Source: Planctomycetota bacterium (GTDB lineage: Bacteria; Planctomycetota; UBA1135; JAKEFM01). Taken from it: a stretch of DNA of 58,300 nt. The notes under the pieces are model-generated. The model saw only the letters and a list, made by a program, of their open reading frames with translations. It did not search any database and was not told the DNA's origin. Each line of letters starts with the position of its first letter. Position 1 is the first letter of the stretch. This document shows, piece by piece, positions 24,661 through 34,031 of this stretch. The position numbers and the translations under genes are program-made. The DNA lies in assembly GCA_022616055.1 (NCBI GenBank), contig JAKEFM010000107.1, positions 1-58,300 of the forward strand. Reading direction: 5' to 3'.

Positions 24661-27285
24661 ATGTCCCCGCTCCTCGTCTTCCTCTCCGGAGCCGCCGCGC
24701 TCGTCTACGAGGTGATCTGGGTCCGCGCGTTCGGCAACGTCTTTGGCAACACGGTCCACTCCGCCTCGCTGGTCCTCGCGGTCTTCATGCTCGGGCTCGG
24801 AGCGGGCGCCTGGGCGGCCGGGATCGTGGCCGACCGGCGATGGGCGGGGGATCGCGCCTCGTCCCTGCGCGCGTACGGGTTCGTCGAGCTGGCGGTCGGG
24901 GCTCTCGGGCTCCTCGTCTCGGCGCTGCTCCCTCGACTGGGCGACCTGTCCGCCGCGATCTCCTCCTACGCGTGGGACCCCGACGTCGGGTACCGCCTCA
25001 CGACAGCGTCCCACCTCGCGCGCTACGGAATCGCGGTCCTCCTCCTCTTTCCCGTCACGTTCCTCATGGGCGCCACGCTGACGCTCATGATCCGGCACCG
25101 GGTCGGGGGGGACCTGCGCTCCGCGGGCTGGAGGATCGGGCTCCTCTACGGCTTCAACACGGCCGGCGCCGCGGCCGGGTGCTTCCTCACGTACCATCTC
25201 CTCGTCCCCGCCCTCGGACTCTCGGGCGCGCAGCGGCTCGCCGGGCTCCTCAACCTCGCGTCCGGAGGGATGGCGCTCGGTCTCGCGGCGTCGCCCCGCG
25301 CCGCCGCGGCGCCGAGCCCCGTCGCGGGGGGGAGGCCTCCCGGACTCGCGCCGTCGCGAAACCGGTGCCTCCCTTTCGCCGCGGTCGCCCTCTTCCTCTC
25401 CGGCTTCGTCGCGATGGGGATGGAGATCCTCTGGTTCCGCCACCTCTCCTCGCTCCTCGGGTCCTACCGCGCCGTCCTCACGCTGATCCTCACCGTCTTC
25501 CTCTCGGGGACCTGGCTCGGCTCGCTCGCGGGAGGTTCCCTCCACCGGCGGTTCGGGCGGCCGGCCTCGTTCTACATGCTCGCCCAGGCCCTCTTCGTCG
25601 CCGCGGCCCTGGAGGGGCTCGCCTCGGCGGACCTCGCGGGAGTCCTCGAGGCGCAGAGGGCCGCCTCGGCGGCATACCTGGACGCTTCCCCCGGGAGACG
25701 CGACCTGCTGGCGCTCGGGTCGAGCCTCGTCCCGATCCTCCGCGAGGTCGGCCTCCCTTCCCTCCTCCTCGGGGCGACCTTTCCCCTCGCGAACGGCCTC
25801 GTCCAGGACTCCGAGGGAACGGTCGGTCGCCGCGCGGGCCTCCTCTTCTTCGCGGACACCGCCGGGGCCGTCCTCGGATCGCTCGTCACCGGATTCCTCC
25901 TGCTGCCGGGACCGGGCATGCAGGGCGGGGCGGGGATCCTGGCGCTCCTCGCCACCCTCGGCCTCGTCCCCCTCTACCTCGCCGACCGCGCTTCGCCTCC
26001 CCTCGCGCGATCGCGCCGCGCGGCGACGGCCGCCTTCGCCACCGCGGTCCTCCTGTCGGGGGGCGCGGTTCTCTCCTGGAGCGCCCTGAGCCGGGACCAC
26101 GTGGTGGCGGGCACGTTGCCGGCGCCCCGCCGGGGAGAGCGCCGGATCACGATGGGAGAGGGAGTGACGGACGTGATCGCCGTGACCGAGATGCCGGACG
26201 GGATGCGCACGCTCGTGACGAACGGCCACTACATGTCCGGAACGTCCTGGCTGAGCCAGCGCTACATGCGAGCGATGGCCCACCTCCCCCTCCTCTCGAC
26301 CGACGCGCCGGAGCGGGCTCTCGTCATCGGGTTCGGCACGGGCATCACCGCGCACGCCGCGACCCTCCATCCGTCGATCCGGCGCGTGGAGGTCGTCGAC
26401 ACCTCGACCCAGGTCCTCCGCCATGCGTCCTACTTCGCCGCCGACAACGGCGGGGTCCTCGGCGACCCCAGAGTCGTCGTCTACGTCGACGACGCCCGCC
26501 ACCGCCTCCGGATGGCGGCCCCCGACACCTACGACATGATCACCCTCGAGCCTCCTCCCATCTCCTTCGCCGGCGTCGCCGCGCTCTACTCGCGGGAGTT
26601 CTACGCGCTCGCTCGCGGCCGGTTGCGGCCCGGGGGCCACCTCACCCAGTGGCTTCCGGCTTACCAGACGCACCGCAACGTCGCGCTGTCGATGGTGCGA
26701 GCCTTCGTGGACGTCTTCCCCGGAGCCGTCCTCCTCTCCGGGACCATGAGCGAACTGATCCTGATGGGAGGGAAGGACGGCCGCCCGCTGATCGACCCCG
26801 CGCGCGCGGAGGCGCGGCTCGAGGCGGCGCCGGGGGTGCGGGCCGACCTCGCGCGCGTGAGCCTCGGCACGGTCTCCGAGATCGTGGGCATGTTCGTGGG
26901 CTCAGGCGAGACGCTGCGGGCGGCGGCGCGCTCGTCCCGACCGGTCACGGACGACGACCCGATCCCCGAGTACGCTGTCGCCTCGCGCTTGAGCGATCAC
27001 GAGATCCCGGGGGAGGTGTTCGACCTGTCGGGAGTCCGAGCGTGGTGCCCCCGGTGCTTCGAGGACGGGTCGCCCGCGCCGGGGCTCGAGGCGCTCCCGA
27101 CCTACCTCGCGATCCTGGGGCGCCTCTACGATCACCCCGCCTTCCGCCGGCATTCGTGGCCGTATCCGCGGCCGGGCGAGGAGGGTGGCGTCCCGGTGCC
27201 TCTGGACGCCGAGACCCTGAAGCGCGTCGCCGCCAGTCCCTATCTCAAGTCCGTGATTCGCGAGGCCATCCGCGCCGGGCGCTGA
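24661..27285 (+). CDS. fused MFS-like membrane / spermidine synthase-like protein
   Basis: About 874 residues from the ATG at 24661. The first 540 residues contain 12 or more membrane helices (opening MSPLLVFLSGAAALVYEVIW, with MGATLTLMIRH and FNTAGAAAGC as in fused MFS/spermidine synthases). The C-terminal 330 residues have a SAM-type methyltransferase fold: VIGFGTGITAHA, EVVDTSTQVLRHA, VVYVDDARHRLRM and DMITLEPPP. In polyamine synthases the last motif carries the catalytic Asp; here it is Glu (LEPP), so true aminopropyl transfer is doubtful. An in-frame ATG at 24547 was rejected because the added segment is Gly/Arg-rich and lacks homology. It lies inside the tRNA-Met-bounded island. Confidence 0.85.
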   Translation: MSPLLVFLSGAAALVYEVIWVRAFGNVFGNTVHSASLVLAVFMLGLGAGAWAAGIVADRRWAGDRASSLRAYGFVELAVGALGLLVSALLPRLGDLSAAISSYAWDPDVGYRLTTASHLARYGIAVLLLFPVTFLMGATLTLMIRHRVGGDLRSAGWRIGLLYGFNTAGAAAGCFLTYHLLVPALGLSGAQRLAGLLNLASGGMALGLAASPRAAAAPSPVAGGRPPGLAPSRNRCLPFAAVALFLSGFVAMGMEILWFRHLSSLLGSYRAVLTLILTVFLSGTWLGSLAGGSLHRRFGRPASFYMLAQALFVAAALEGLASADLAGVLEAQRAASAAYLDASPGRRDLLALGSSLVPILREVGLPSLLLGATFPLANGLVQDSEGTVGRRAGLLFFADTAGAVLGSLVTGFLLLPGPGMQGGAGILALLATLGLVPLYLADRASPPLARSRRAATAAFATAVLLSGGAVLSWSALSRDHVVAGTLPAPRRGERRITMGEGVTDVIAVTEMPDGMRTLVTNGHYMSGTSWLSQRYMRAMAHLPLLSTDAPERALVIGFGTGITAHAATLHPSIRRVEVVDTSTQVLRHASYFAADNGGVLGDPRVVVYVDDARHRLRMAAPDTYDMITLEPPPISFAGVAALYSREFYALARGRLRPGGHLTQWLPAYQTHRNVALSMVRAFVDVFPGAVLLSGTMSELILMGGKDGRPLIDPARAEARLEAAPGVRADLARVSLGTVSEIVGMFVGSGETLRAAARSSRPVTDDDPIPEYAVASRLSDHEIPGEVFDLSGVRAWCPRCFEDGSPAPGLEALPTYLAILGRLYDHPAFRRHSWPYPRPGEEGGVPVPLDAETLKRVAASPYLKSVIREAIRAGR

Positions 27286-27520
27286 GGCGGACCTCGCCGC
27301 GGCGGGCATCGCTCGGGGGGACCCGTCCGGGCGGGTCGTGGACTTCCACTCCCTCCGCGTCACCTTCGTTTCGAATCTCGCCGCGGCCGGCGTCCACCCC
27401 CGCACCGCGCCGGCCCTCGCGCGGCACTCCTCCATCGAACTCACGATGCGGACCTAGACGGACCTCTCCCGGCTCGACCTCCGCGGCGCCGTCGAGAAGG
27501 TGCCCCCGGTCCTTCGCGCG
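27284..27520 (+). pseudogene. tyrosine recombinase (integrase) C-terminal remnant
   Basis: Starting at the stop codon of the previous gene, this frame translates to the end of a tyrosine recombinase: ADLAAAGIARGDPSGRVVDF, then HSLRVTF (the HxxR box), GVHPRTAPALARHSSIELTM, and after one stop TDLSRLDLRGAVEKVPP. The stop is TAG at 27455-27457, exactly where the catalytic Tyr of the MxxYTxL motif belongs; one base change from TAC or TAT suffices. The N-terminal and core-binding domains are missing. Downstream the frame stays open through the distal 49-bp repeat to 27841. It cannot encode an active integrase. Confidence 0.8.
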
Positions 27521-28132
27521 GCGGCTCCCCCGCCCGAGTCGGCGACTTGGCCGCTGGCTTGTCCCGCCGGGCGTCCCGAGGCTCTCTCTGCGTGCTCTTC
27601 GATGCCGGAAGGGGGAGTCGGGAAGGCGAGGGGCGGAGCGTCCGAGGACGCTGCGGGGAACGGCAATACGGCGCCCTCCCGCGCAGGGAAGTTGCTTTCG
27701 GGCGCGCGACCGGAGACGGACTCCCCTGGCTTCAAAAGCCGCGCGTCGAGGGTTCGAATCCCCCCGCCGCTACCACCGTCAACCCGGATGCTCGCGGACC
27801 GGGAGAGCGCGAGCCTGCAGCACCCGGCGCAAGGTTCGTAGCACACGAGGGTCGACGGGGAGCCGCCCAATGCTCGTGCACACCTCGTGTGACGCTATCC
27901 CGCCGCGAAGGGTCGCCGGCGGATCGCGCACCGCGCGGAGGAGGGGGTCGCCCGCGAGAAGGACGGTCCCCCGGGATTCGCCGGGATGGAGATGGCCAGG
28001 CGGGAGGGGCCGGGATCGACCCGGGCCGGGAGCCGTCCCGCCGGGCCGTAGACGGGACGTCGCGCGACCGCTAGAGTCGTGCAAATCGTAGCCCGCACGA
28101 GAGGTCGTCCGGGCCGTAAGGAGAACGCAATC
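27521..28132. other. intergenic stretch with distal att-like repeat
   Basis: Apart from the possible tail of the integrase remnant and the repeat at 27728-27776, no gene was recognised here. Open frames on both strands have no recognisable domains. The promoter of the exoprotein gene at 28133 presumably lies near the end, which carries AAGGAG at about 28118-28123. Confidence 0.55.
27728..27776 (+). repeat. 49-bp direct repeat, right copy (att-like)
   Basis: This copy matches the 3' half of tRNA-Met from the anticodon stem through CCA, with T replaced by A in the anticodon position. There is no 5' half, so it is not a tRNA gene. It lies in the open frame behind the integrase remnant, which fits an integrase gene placed next to its attachment site. 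Confidence 0.85.
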
Positions 28133-29560
28133 ATGGCCGAGGGTAGGTTCTTTATCGTCTCCGCTCTCCTCCTCGCCGCATCGGGCACGCCCGCGGCGGC
28201 GCAGCTGAGCGGTTCGATCTACACGACGAACCAGTCCGCGAGCGTCGTGAATGGAAACAACTACGGCAACAAGGCGCACGTCTACCTGAACGGAGGTCCC
28301 GGCCCCTCGAGCCCGTGCAGCGGCGGCGGGCTCCCCAGCGGGAACTACTACTTCCAGGTCACGAATCCCTCCGGGAGCGTCCTCCTCTCCACCGACGCGA
28401 TCACGAACCGGGTGGTGGTCGTCTCCGGGGGGAAGATCGTCGCGCACACGGGGAGCCACACGGTGAAGAACGGCGCCTGCCCCGGGTCGAAGATCGTCCA
28501 GCTCCTCCCCTTCGCCGACTCGCCGAATTCCGGCGGCGAGTACAAGGTCTGGATGACCCCCGTCGCGAGCTACGCCCCGGGGAGCGGCTTCTTCGGGTTC
28601 CTCCCCTCCCTCACCAAGACGGACAACTTCAAGGTGAAGCTCGGGGGAGGCCCTCTCCTCGCCCAGAGCGTCATCCGCGGCCACAAGTTCTACGACTTCA
28701 ACGCGAATGGCGACTGGGACCTCTCGGTCTCCCAGGAGGTCCCCGTCGCCGGATGGCTCGTCGAGATCTACAAGAACGGGATCTTCGACGGCTCGACGCA
28801 CACCGACGACGCCGGGCGCTACACCTTCCTCCGGACGCTCGACGGCTCGACCTACGTCCTCGTCGAGGTCGCGCCCACGCCCGGGTTCATCCCCTCCCCC
28901 GGGGCGACCTGGCTCGCGACGGGGCCGACCCAGGGCTCCGTCGTCGCGAACGCTCCGGAGGTCGCCGGCCCCGAGTTCGGCAACCTCAAGTTCGAGCTCG
29001 CCCCCGGCGTCGGGAGGAGCAAGGGATTCTGGCACAACCAGGGGGAGCCGCTCCTCGCGGAGTGCGACCCCGCGTGGCGCGAGGCCCTCAACGGCCCGGT
29101 CGGCAACCCCCTGTGCCTGCGCACGAACGTCTCGACCGCCGACCCGGCCCTCTCGATCTTCACCGTCCCGGCCCTCCCGGCCTCCTTCGCGACCGCGTTC
29201 GGCGACTGGTCGAACTACGTCGTCGGCGACGCGGCCCTCGGCCACGCGGGCTTCATCCTCTCGACGCAGGTCGGCGCTGCGGTTCTCAACAACACCTGCG
29301 GCTACATGCAGGGGATCGTCTACGTCGACCGCCACATGGACGGGGTGCTCGTCTCGCTCGCGGCGATGTTCCAGGGGGTGAGGACGCTCCTCTGCGACCC
29401 CGGGGCGGGCCTGACGGGGCCGAACGACCCCTTCCAGGAGCTGCGGGACCAGATGCTCGCCTGCACGAACGAGTTCACCGTGATCAACAACAGCGGGGAC
29501 CTGTCCAACCCCCAGCCCGTCTACACTCCCCGCGCCGACCCGGGGATCATCGAGTACTGA
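28133..29560 (+). CDS. secreted protein with SdrD-B-like domain
   Basis: A 475-residue protein. AAGGAG is about 9 bases before the ATG at 28133. A signal peptide (FFIVSALLLAASGTPAAA) precedes a beta-rich region of about 160 residues. A Cna/SdrD-B-like segment follows near residues 180-270: GHKFYDFNANGDWDLS, VPVAGWLVEIY, GRYTFLRTLDG. The C-terminal half contains GFWHNQGEPLLAEC and several Cys, not assigned to a family. SdrD-B domains are calcium-binding surface modules in other bacteria. Probably extracellular; role unknown. It converges with the kinase gene, 3 bp apart. Confidence 0.8.
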   Translation: MAEGRFFIVSALLLAASGTPAAAQLSGSIYTTNQSASVVNGNNYGNKAHVYLNGGPGPSSPCSGGGLPSGNYYFQVTNPSGSVLLSTDAITNRVVVVSGGKIVAHTGSHTVKNGACPGSKIVQLLPFADSPNSGGEYKVWMTPVASYAPGSGFFGFLPSLTKTDNFKVKLGGGPLLAQSVIRGHKFYDFNANGDWDLSVSQEVPVAGWLVEIYKNGIFDGSTHTDDAGRYTFLRTLDGSTYVLVEVAPTPGFIPSPGATWLATGPTQGSVVANAPEVAGPEFGNLKFELAPGVGRSKGFWHNQGEPLLAECDPAWREALNGPVGNPLCLRTNVSTADPALSIFTVPALPASFATAFGDWSNYVVGDAALGHAGFILSTQVGAAVLNNTCGYMQGIVYVDRHMDGVLVSLAAMFQGVRTLLCDPGAGLTGPNDPFQELRDQMLACTNEFTVINNSGDLSNPQPVYTPRADPGIIEY

Positions 29561-29563
29561 CCC

Positions 29564-32500
29564 TCACGCGCGGGGCCGCGCCACGAGCCGGAAGCCGCCG
29601 TAGCCGGTGACGTTGTCCGCGCTCGCGTAGCCCCGCCCCGCCGACCGGAACGCCCTCTCGGTCGACTGGCCCCACGCCCCGCCGCGCAGGTAGTAGGTCG
29701 GGGGCGCGCCCCCCGTTCCCGGGGAGGCGAGGTCCCGCGTCCACTCCTGGCGCGAGCCGCCGAGGTCGAGCAGGCCGAAGGGGGACTCGTCGCGCGGCTC
29801 GTAGCCTCCCGGCACCTCGAGCTGGAACGACCGCCGGCGGTAGGCGCCGATCGCGAGGGAGAAGTCGAACCGATCCCCCCACGGGAAGGCGCGCCCGTCG
29901 GCGCCGCGGGCCGCCTTCTCCCACTCCTGCTGCGTCGGCAGGTCGTAGGTCCAGGGCTCCGCGCCCACCCGTCCCCTGCGGTTGCGCCACTCGAGGTAGT
30001 CCTGCACGTCGACCCAGGAGATTCCGAGGATCGGGGCCTCGGCGCCGACGCCCGCCCACTCGTACCCCCTCCCCTCCGGCTTCTTCCTCGCGATGAGCCG
30101 CCCCGCCTCGCGGGGGAGGATCCGGCGCTCCGAGGCGGCCTGGATCTTCGCCAGGGTCTCCTCGTCGTTCACGAACTCGAACCACTCCCGGTTCGTGACC
30201 TCCCTGCGGCCGATGAAGAAGCCGGGGAGGGTCGCCTCCTCGAGGGGGCCGGACTGGAACGCCTCCGGATCGCCTCCGTAGCGGAAGGGGCCGGGCGGGA
30301 CGAAGACGAAGCCCGCCGGGCTCGACGCCGCCGAGAGGAGCGAGACGGCGGGGCGCGCCTCCCCTCCCCGCGGGACGAGGAACGGGAAACGCTGCTCCTC
30401 GCGACCGACGCTCCGCGCGAGGAGGAGGTAGGAGCCGGGGTCGACCTCGATCGATTCGCCGCCGCGGATCCGGTTCTCCTTCGAGCAGATCAGCGGGTAG
30501 GCCGTCGGCTCGCACGCGATGCCGGAGCGCGCGCCGGCGGCGATCTCGAGCGCGATCGGCTCCCCGCCGCGAAGGCAGAAGAGCCGCATCGCGCGCGCGG
30601 CGGCCCCCGTCACGACGGCGGCCGGCCTCGCCCACTCGACGGTCCGGCGTTCGCAGGCGATCTCCTCCTCCACTCCCTCGACGCGGAGGCGGTCCCGCCC
30701 CCCGGCCTCCGGAGGAGGTGCGTTCACCCAGTCGAACGCCGAGGAGACCGGGACGCCGTTCAGCGAGACGATCCTCGAGAGCGCTCTCGCTCCCGCGGCC
30801 GCGAACGGGGAGTCCGGAGCGACGCCGCGGAGGAAGAGGCCGTCGCCGCAGGGGGCTCCCTCGATCCCGACGACGAGGTCGCCCGCGCGCAGGCCCGCCT
30901 CGGCGGCGGCCGTCCCCGCCTCGACGGCGGCGATCGCCAGGCACGGGTCCCCCGGGTGGAAACCGCCGCTCCACGCTCCCTCCCTCGCTCGCCCGATCCC
31001 GGAGGTCGGGACCGGGACGAGACGGGGGACCGGATCGTCGCCGCGGACCGTCTCGTAGGGCTCGTACCGGAAGAGGTGGATCTCCGCTTCGGGCGGCTCG
31101 ACGGCCGCGACCAGCGTCCCCCGTCCGAGGAGCTCGCGGCGGTAGCGCTCCCCGCCGTGGCTCACCACCCGGGACTGCAGCCGAGCGGCCCTCGCCGAGT
31201 CCCTGGCCGCGAGCGCCTCCTTCCATCGACCGAAGTAGAACCCCGCGAAGGCCGCCCGCGTCTCCTCGGTGGGATCGCCCCAGGGGGCCTCGAGCCGCGC
31301 GGCGCGCTGGAGCGCCTCCTCGGCCTCCTGGAGGAGGCGCTCGGCGTCCACCCTGCGCTCCGCCAGCTCGCGCTCCCGGCGGGCGAAGCCCCCGCGCACC
31401 CCCTCCTCGGCGAAGGCGCCGAAGGAGACGGCACGCTCCGTCTCGAGCGCGGCCCGCAGCTCGTCGACTCCCCTGCGAGCCTCGACGTAGGCCTCCTGCT
31501 TCCGCGACGACTCCTCCCGCGCGGCCGCGGCGGCGGCGAGGTCCGCCCGACGCCGCGCCTCCCTCTCCGCGCGGTCGCGCTCCCCCTCGATGCGCGCCTT
31601 GAGCTCGAGGGCCCTCGCCGAGGAGGGATCCCTCTCCCGGGCCTGCGCGACGGCCTCGAGCGCGAGGGCGTAGTTCCCCTCCGCGAGCCCCGCCTCGGAG
31701 CGGCGCAGGTGCGCGCTCACGGCCCGCGCGCGCGCGATCCCCTGCCCGACGAGGAAGGCCGCCCCGGAGAGGACGAAGAGGAGCCCCGCGGCCGCCCCTA
31801 CCGCCATCCCGGGCTTGGCGCGAGCCCACTTGGCGAGGCGGGCGATCGGGCCCGGCGCCTTCGCCACGATCGGCTCGAACGCCCTCACCTTCCGCAGGTC
31901 CTCGGCGAAGGCCTCCGCCGTCGCGTAGCGGCGCGCCGGGTCGCGCTCCATCGCGACCTCGATCGCGGTGTTGAGATCCGGCGGGATCCGGGGGTTCAGG
32001 CGCCGCGGGCTCTCGGGCGACTCGTTCAGGATCGCGTGGAAGAGCTGGTCCCAGGTCTCCCCCCCGAAGGGGCGCCGGAGGGTCAGGCACTCGTAGAGGG
32101 TCACGCCGAGGGCGTAGACGTCGGATCGCCGGTCGACGGCGCCGCGCCCCCCGGTGAACTGCTCCGGGGCGAGGTAGGCGGGCGTGCCGACGATCTGGCC
32201 GCTCTCCGTCAGCGTCTGGCCCTGCGCCTCGAGGTCGCGGGCGAGCCCGAAGTCGAGGAGGACCGGATCCCCGTCGGGCGTCACCATGATGTTCCCGGGC
32301 TTCATGTCCCGGTGGACGAGCCCCGCCTCGTGGGCCACGTGCAGCGCCCGCGCGGCGCGCTCGATCAGGCGGACGACGTCCTCCATCGCGACGGCCCCCG
32401 AGCGGTCGACGAGGCTCGATCTCTCCGCTCCGCCGCCGTTCCCCCCCTCCGGGCCCTCCTTTCCGCCCCCCCTCCACCCGTCGAGGATCTCGGAAAGCGA

Positions 32501-32842
32501 GGCCCCGCGGACGTGCTGCATCGCGATGAACGGGAGGCCGCCGTCCTCCCCGACCTCGTAGACGGCGCAGATCCCGGGATGGTCGAGCTTCGAGGCGATC
32601 TCCGCCTCCCGCCGGAACCGGGCGCGCGAGGCCGGGGACTGCGCGGCCGCGCCGGTGAGAACCTTGAGGGCGACCTGCCGGCGCCGGGCGGGGTCCTCGG
32701 CGAGGAAGACGACCCCCTGGGCACCCCGGCCGAGCCGCTTCAGGATCCGGAAGCGGCCGAAGGTCTTGCGCTCCTCGGAGGCCTCGGCCGACTCGGCCGG
32801 CTCCGAGGGGAAGGAGGACCCGCTCTCGTCACCCCCGGCCAT
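29564..32842 (-). CDS. Ser/Thr protein kinase with PDZ-like and SUMF1 (FGE-like) domains
   Basis: A 1092-residue protein. Residues about 28-295 are a complete Hanks-type kinase: LGRGAQGVVFLAED (P-loop), VALKVL (Lys), HRDMKPGN (catalytic loop), DFGLA and APEQF. A membrane helix lies near 347-367. Then comes a long Arg/Glu/Ala coiled coil to about 520, two PDZ-like segments near 625-710 (AAEAGLRAGDLVVGIEG; SPFAAAGARALSRIVSLNG), and a SUMF1 domain from about 845 to the end (FVFVPPGPF, GRREVTNREW, LPTQQEWEKAARG, GGFRLV). The Cys pair used by true formylglycine-generating enzymes was not seen, so this domain is probably a binding module. The kinase domain would be cytosolic and the rest outside. 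Confidence 0.92.
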   Translation of the reverse strand: MAGGDESGSSFPSEPAESAEASEERKTFGRFRILKRLGRGAQGVVFLAEDPARRRQVALKVLTGAAAQSPASRARFRREAEIASKLDHPGICAVYEVGEDGGLPFIAMQHVRGASLSEILDGWRGGGKEGPEGGNGGGAERSSLVDRSGAVAMEDVVRLIERAARALHVAHEAGLVHRDMKPGNIMVTPDGDPVLLDFGLARDLEAQGQTLTESGQIVGTPAYLAPEQFTGGRGAVDRRSDVYALGVTLYECLTLRRPFGGETWDQLFHAILNESPESPRRLNPRIPPDLNTAIEVAMERDPARRYATAEAFAEDLRKVRAFEPIVAKAPGPIARLAKWARAKPGMAVGAAAGLLFVLSGAAFLVGQGIARARAVSAHLRRSEAGLAEGNYALALEAVAQARERDPSSARALELKARIEGERDRAEREARRRADLAAAAAAREESSRKQEAYVEARRGVDELRAALETERAVSFGAFAEEGVRGGFARRERELAERRVDAERLLQEAEEALQRAARLEAPWGDPTEETRAAFAGFYFGRWKEALAARDSARAARLQSRVVSHGGERYRRELLGRGTLVAAVEPPEAEIHLFRYEPYETVRGDDPVPRLVPVPTSGIGRAREGAWSGGFHPGDPCLAIAAVEAGTAAAEAGLRAGDLVVGIEGAPCGDGLFLRGVAPDSPFAAAGARALSRIVSLNGVPVSSAFDWVNAPPPEAGGRDRLRVEGVEEEIACERRTVEWARPAAVVTGAAARAMRLFCLRGGEPIALEIAAGARSGIACEPTAYPLICSKENRIRGGESIEVDPGSYLLLARSVGREEQRFPFLVPRGGEARPAVSLLSAASSPAGFVFVPPGPFRYGGDPEAFQSGPLEEATLPGFFIGRREVTNREWFEFVNDEETLAKIQAASERRILPREAGRLIARKKPEGRGYEWAGVGAEAPILGISWVDVQDYLEWRNRRGRVGAEPWTYDLPTQQEWEKAARGADGRAFPWGDRFDFSLAIGAYRRRSFQLEVPGGYEPRDESPFGLLDLGGSRQEWTRDLASPGTGGAPPTYYLRGGAWGQSTERAFRSAGRGYASADNVTGYGGFRLVARPRA

Positions 32843-33008
32843 GATTCCTCTCTCGTTCCGAGCGAATCAGTCTAGCAGGGGGCCCCGGATCGGCGCTCCC
32901 GCCAGGGCCGGACCGCCTCCGGCGAGCGCACCCGCGCGCTCCGCGGAATCCTGCCCGCCCCTGCGGGCGGCTCGCTCCGCCCGGCCCCGAGAATCCGACC
33001 GGGCGGGA

Positions 33009-34031
33009 CTACCCCCCGGTCGTGAGGACGACCCGGAACCGGGCCTTGCCGCTCATCATCCGGTCGTAGGCCTCGGCGGCGTGCTTGAAGGGGAAGACCT
33101 CGTTCATCGAGCGCACGCCCGTGCGCGCGGCGAACGCGAGGGTGTCCTGCGAGTCGATCGAGGTCCCCGACGGCCACCCCGCGACCGAGCGGCGGCCGGA
33201 GATGAGGAGGATGGCCGGGACCTGGAGGGGGGTGTCCGCGGCGCCGAGGACGACGAACTTGCCGTCGACGCCGAGGCCGCCCAGAGCCGCGGTCATCGCC
33301 TTGCCGTTCGTCACGGTCGCGAGGACGACCTTGGCGCCGCCGAGCTTGAGGAGCTCCGCCGAGGGGTCCTGCTTCTCGCTGTCGACGTAGTGGCGCGCGC
33401 CGAGCTCCCTCGCGAGCGGCTCCTTTTCCCTCCCCCGCGCGATCGCGACGGTCTCGTGCCCCATCCTCGCGGCGAACTGGACGGCGAGGTGGCCGAGACC
33501 GCCGATCCCGAGCACGGCGACGAGATCGCCCGGCCGCGCGCCGCTGTTCCGCAGGGAGTTGTAGGTCGTGATCCCCGCGCACATCAGGGGCGCCGCCTCG
33601 AGGGTGGACATCCCCTCCGGGATGCGCGCGAGGGCGACGGCGTTGGCGAGCATGTACTCGGCGTAGCCCCCGTCGCGCGTGATCCCGGTCGCCTCGGGCG
33701 CGACCTGGCAGGTGGCGAAGTCGCCGCGCCGGCAGGAATCGCAGCGCCCGCAGTGGCCGGCGTACCAGCCGACGCCGACCGCGTCCCCCCTCTTCCATCC
33801 CGCGACGCCGGCGCCGACCGCGTCGATCGTCCCGGCGACCTCGTGGCCGGGAATCCTCGGGTGCTCGACGCCGGGGAAGGTCCCCTCCTTCACGAAGGAA
33901 TCGCTGTGGCAGATCCCGCACGCCTCGACTCTCACCCGCACGGATCCGGGGCCGGGCTCCGGGATCGGTCGCTCCACCTGCTCGAGGGGTCCGTTGGCGC
34001 GAGAGACCTGGACGACTCGCATCTTCGACAT
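33009..34031 (-). CDS. zinc-dependent alcohol dehydrogenase (MDR superfamily)
   Basis: A 340-residue enzyme of normal length. GGAGGAAGC precedes the ATG at 34031. Catalytic zinc residues are in ACGICHSD and GHEVAG; the structural zinc Cys cluster is GHCGRCDSCRRGDFATC. The NAD(P)-binding Rossmann motif is GIGGLGHLAVQFA. It belongs with AdhP/AdhA-like alcohol dehydrogenases that oxidise simple alcohols or reduce aldehydes. It appears monocistronic. Confidence 0.92.
   Translation of the reverse strand: MSKMRVVQVSRANGPLEQVERPIPEPGPGSVRVRVEACGICHSDSFVKEGTFPGVEHPRIPGHEVAGTIDAVGAGVAGWKRGDAVGVGWYAGHCGRCDSCRRGDFATCQVAPEATGITRDGGYAEYMLANAVALARIPEGMSTLEAAPLMCAGITTYNSLRNSGARPGDLVAVLGIGGLGHLAVQFAARMGHETVAIARGREKEPLARELGARHYVDSEKQDPSAELLKLGGAKVVLATVTNGKAMTAALGGLGVDGKFVVLGAADTPLQVPAILLISGRRSVAGWPSGTSIDSQDTLAFAARTGVRSMNEVFPFKHAAEAYDRMMSGKARFRVVLTTGG

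Larger units (their letters stand above)
24393..27776 (+). mobile_element. small degenerate integrative element in tRNA-Met
   Basis: The interval is bounded by tRNA-Met and an imperfect copy of its 3' half, and holds an integrase remnant beside the distal repeat. These three parts are what an integrated element leaves after decay. The only intact gene inside is a fused MFS/spermidine-synthase-like gene. It could also be two adjacent old insertions. Whether that gene arrived with the element is inferred. Confidence 0.6.

Noticed and set aside
27728..27776. Second tRNA gene
   Set aside because: Only the 3' half is present; there is no acceptor 5' strand or D arm, and the anticodon base is changed.
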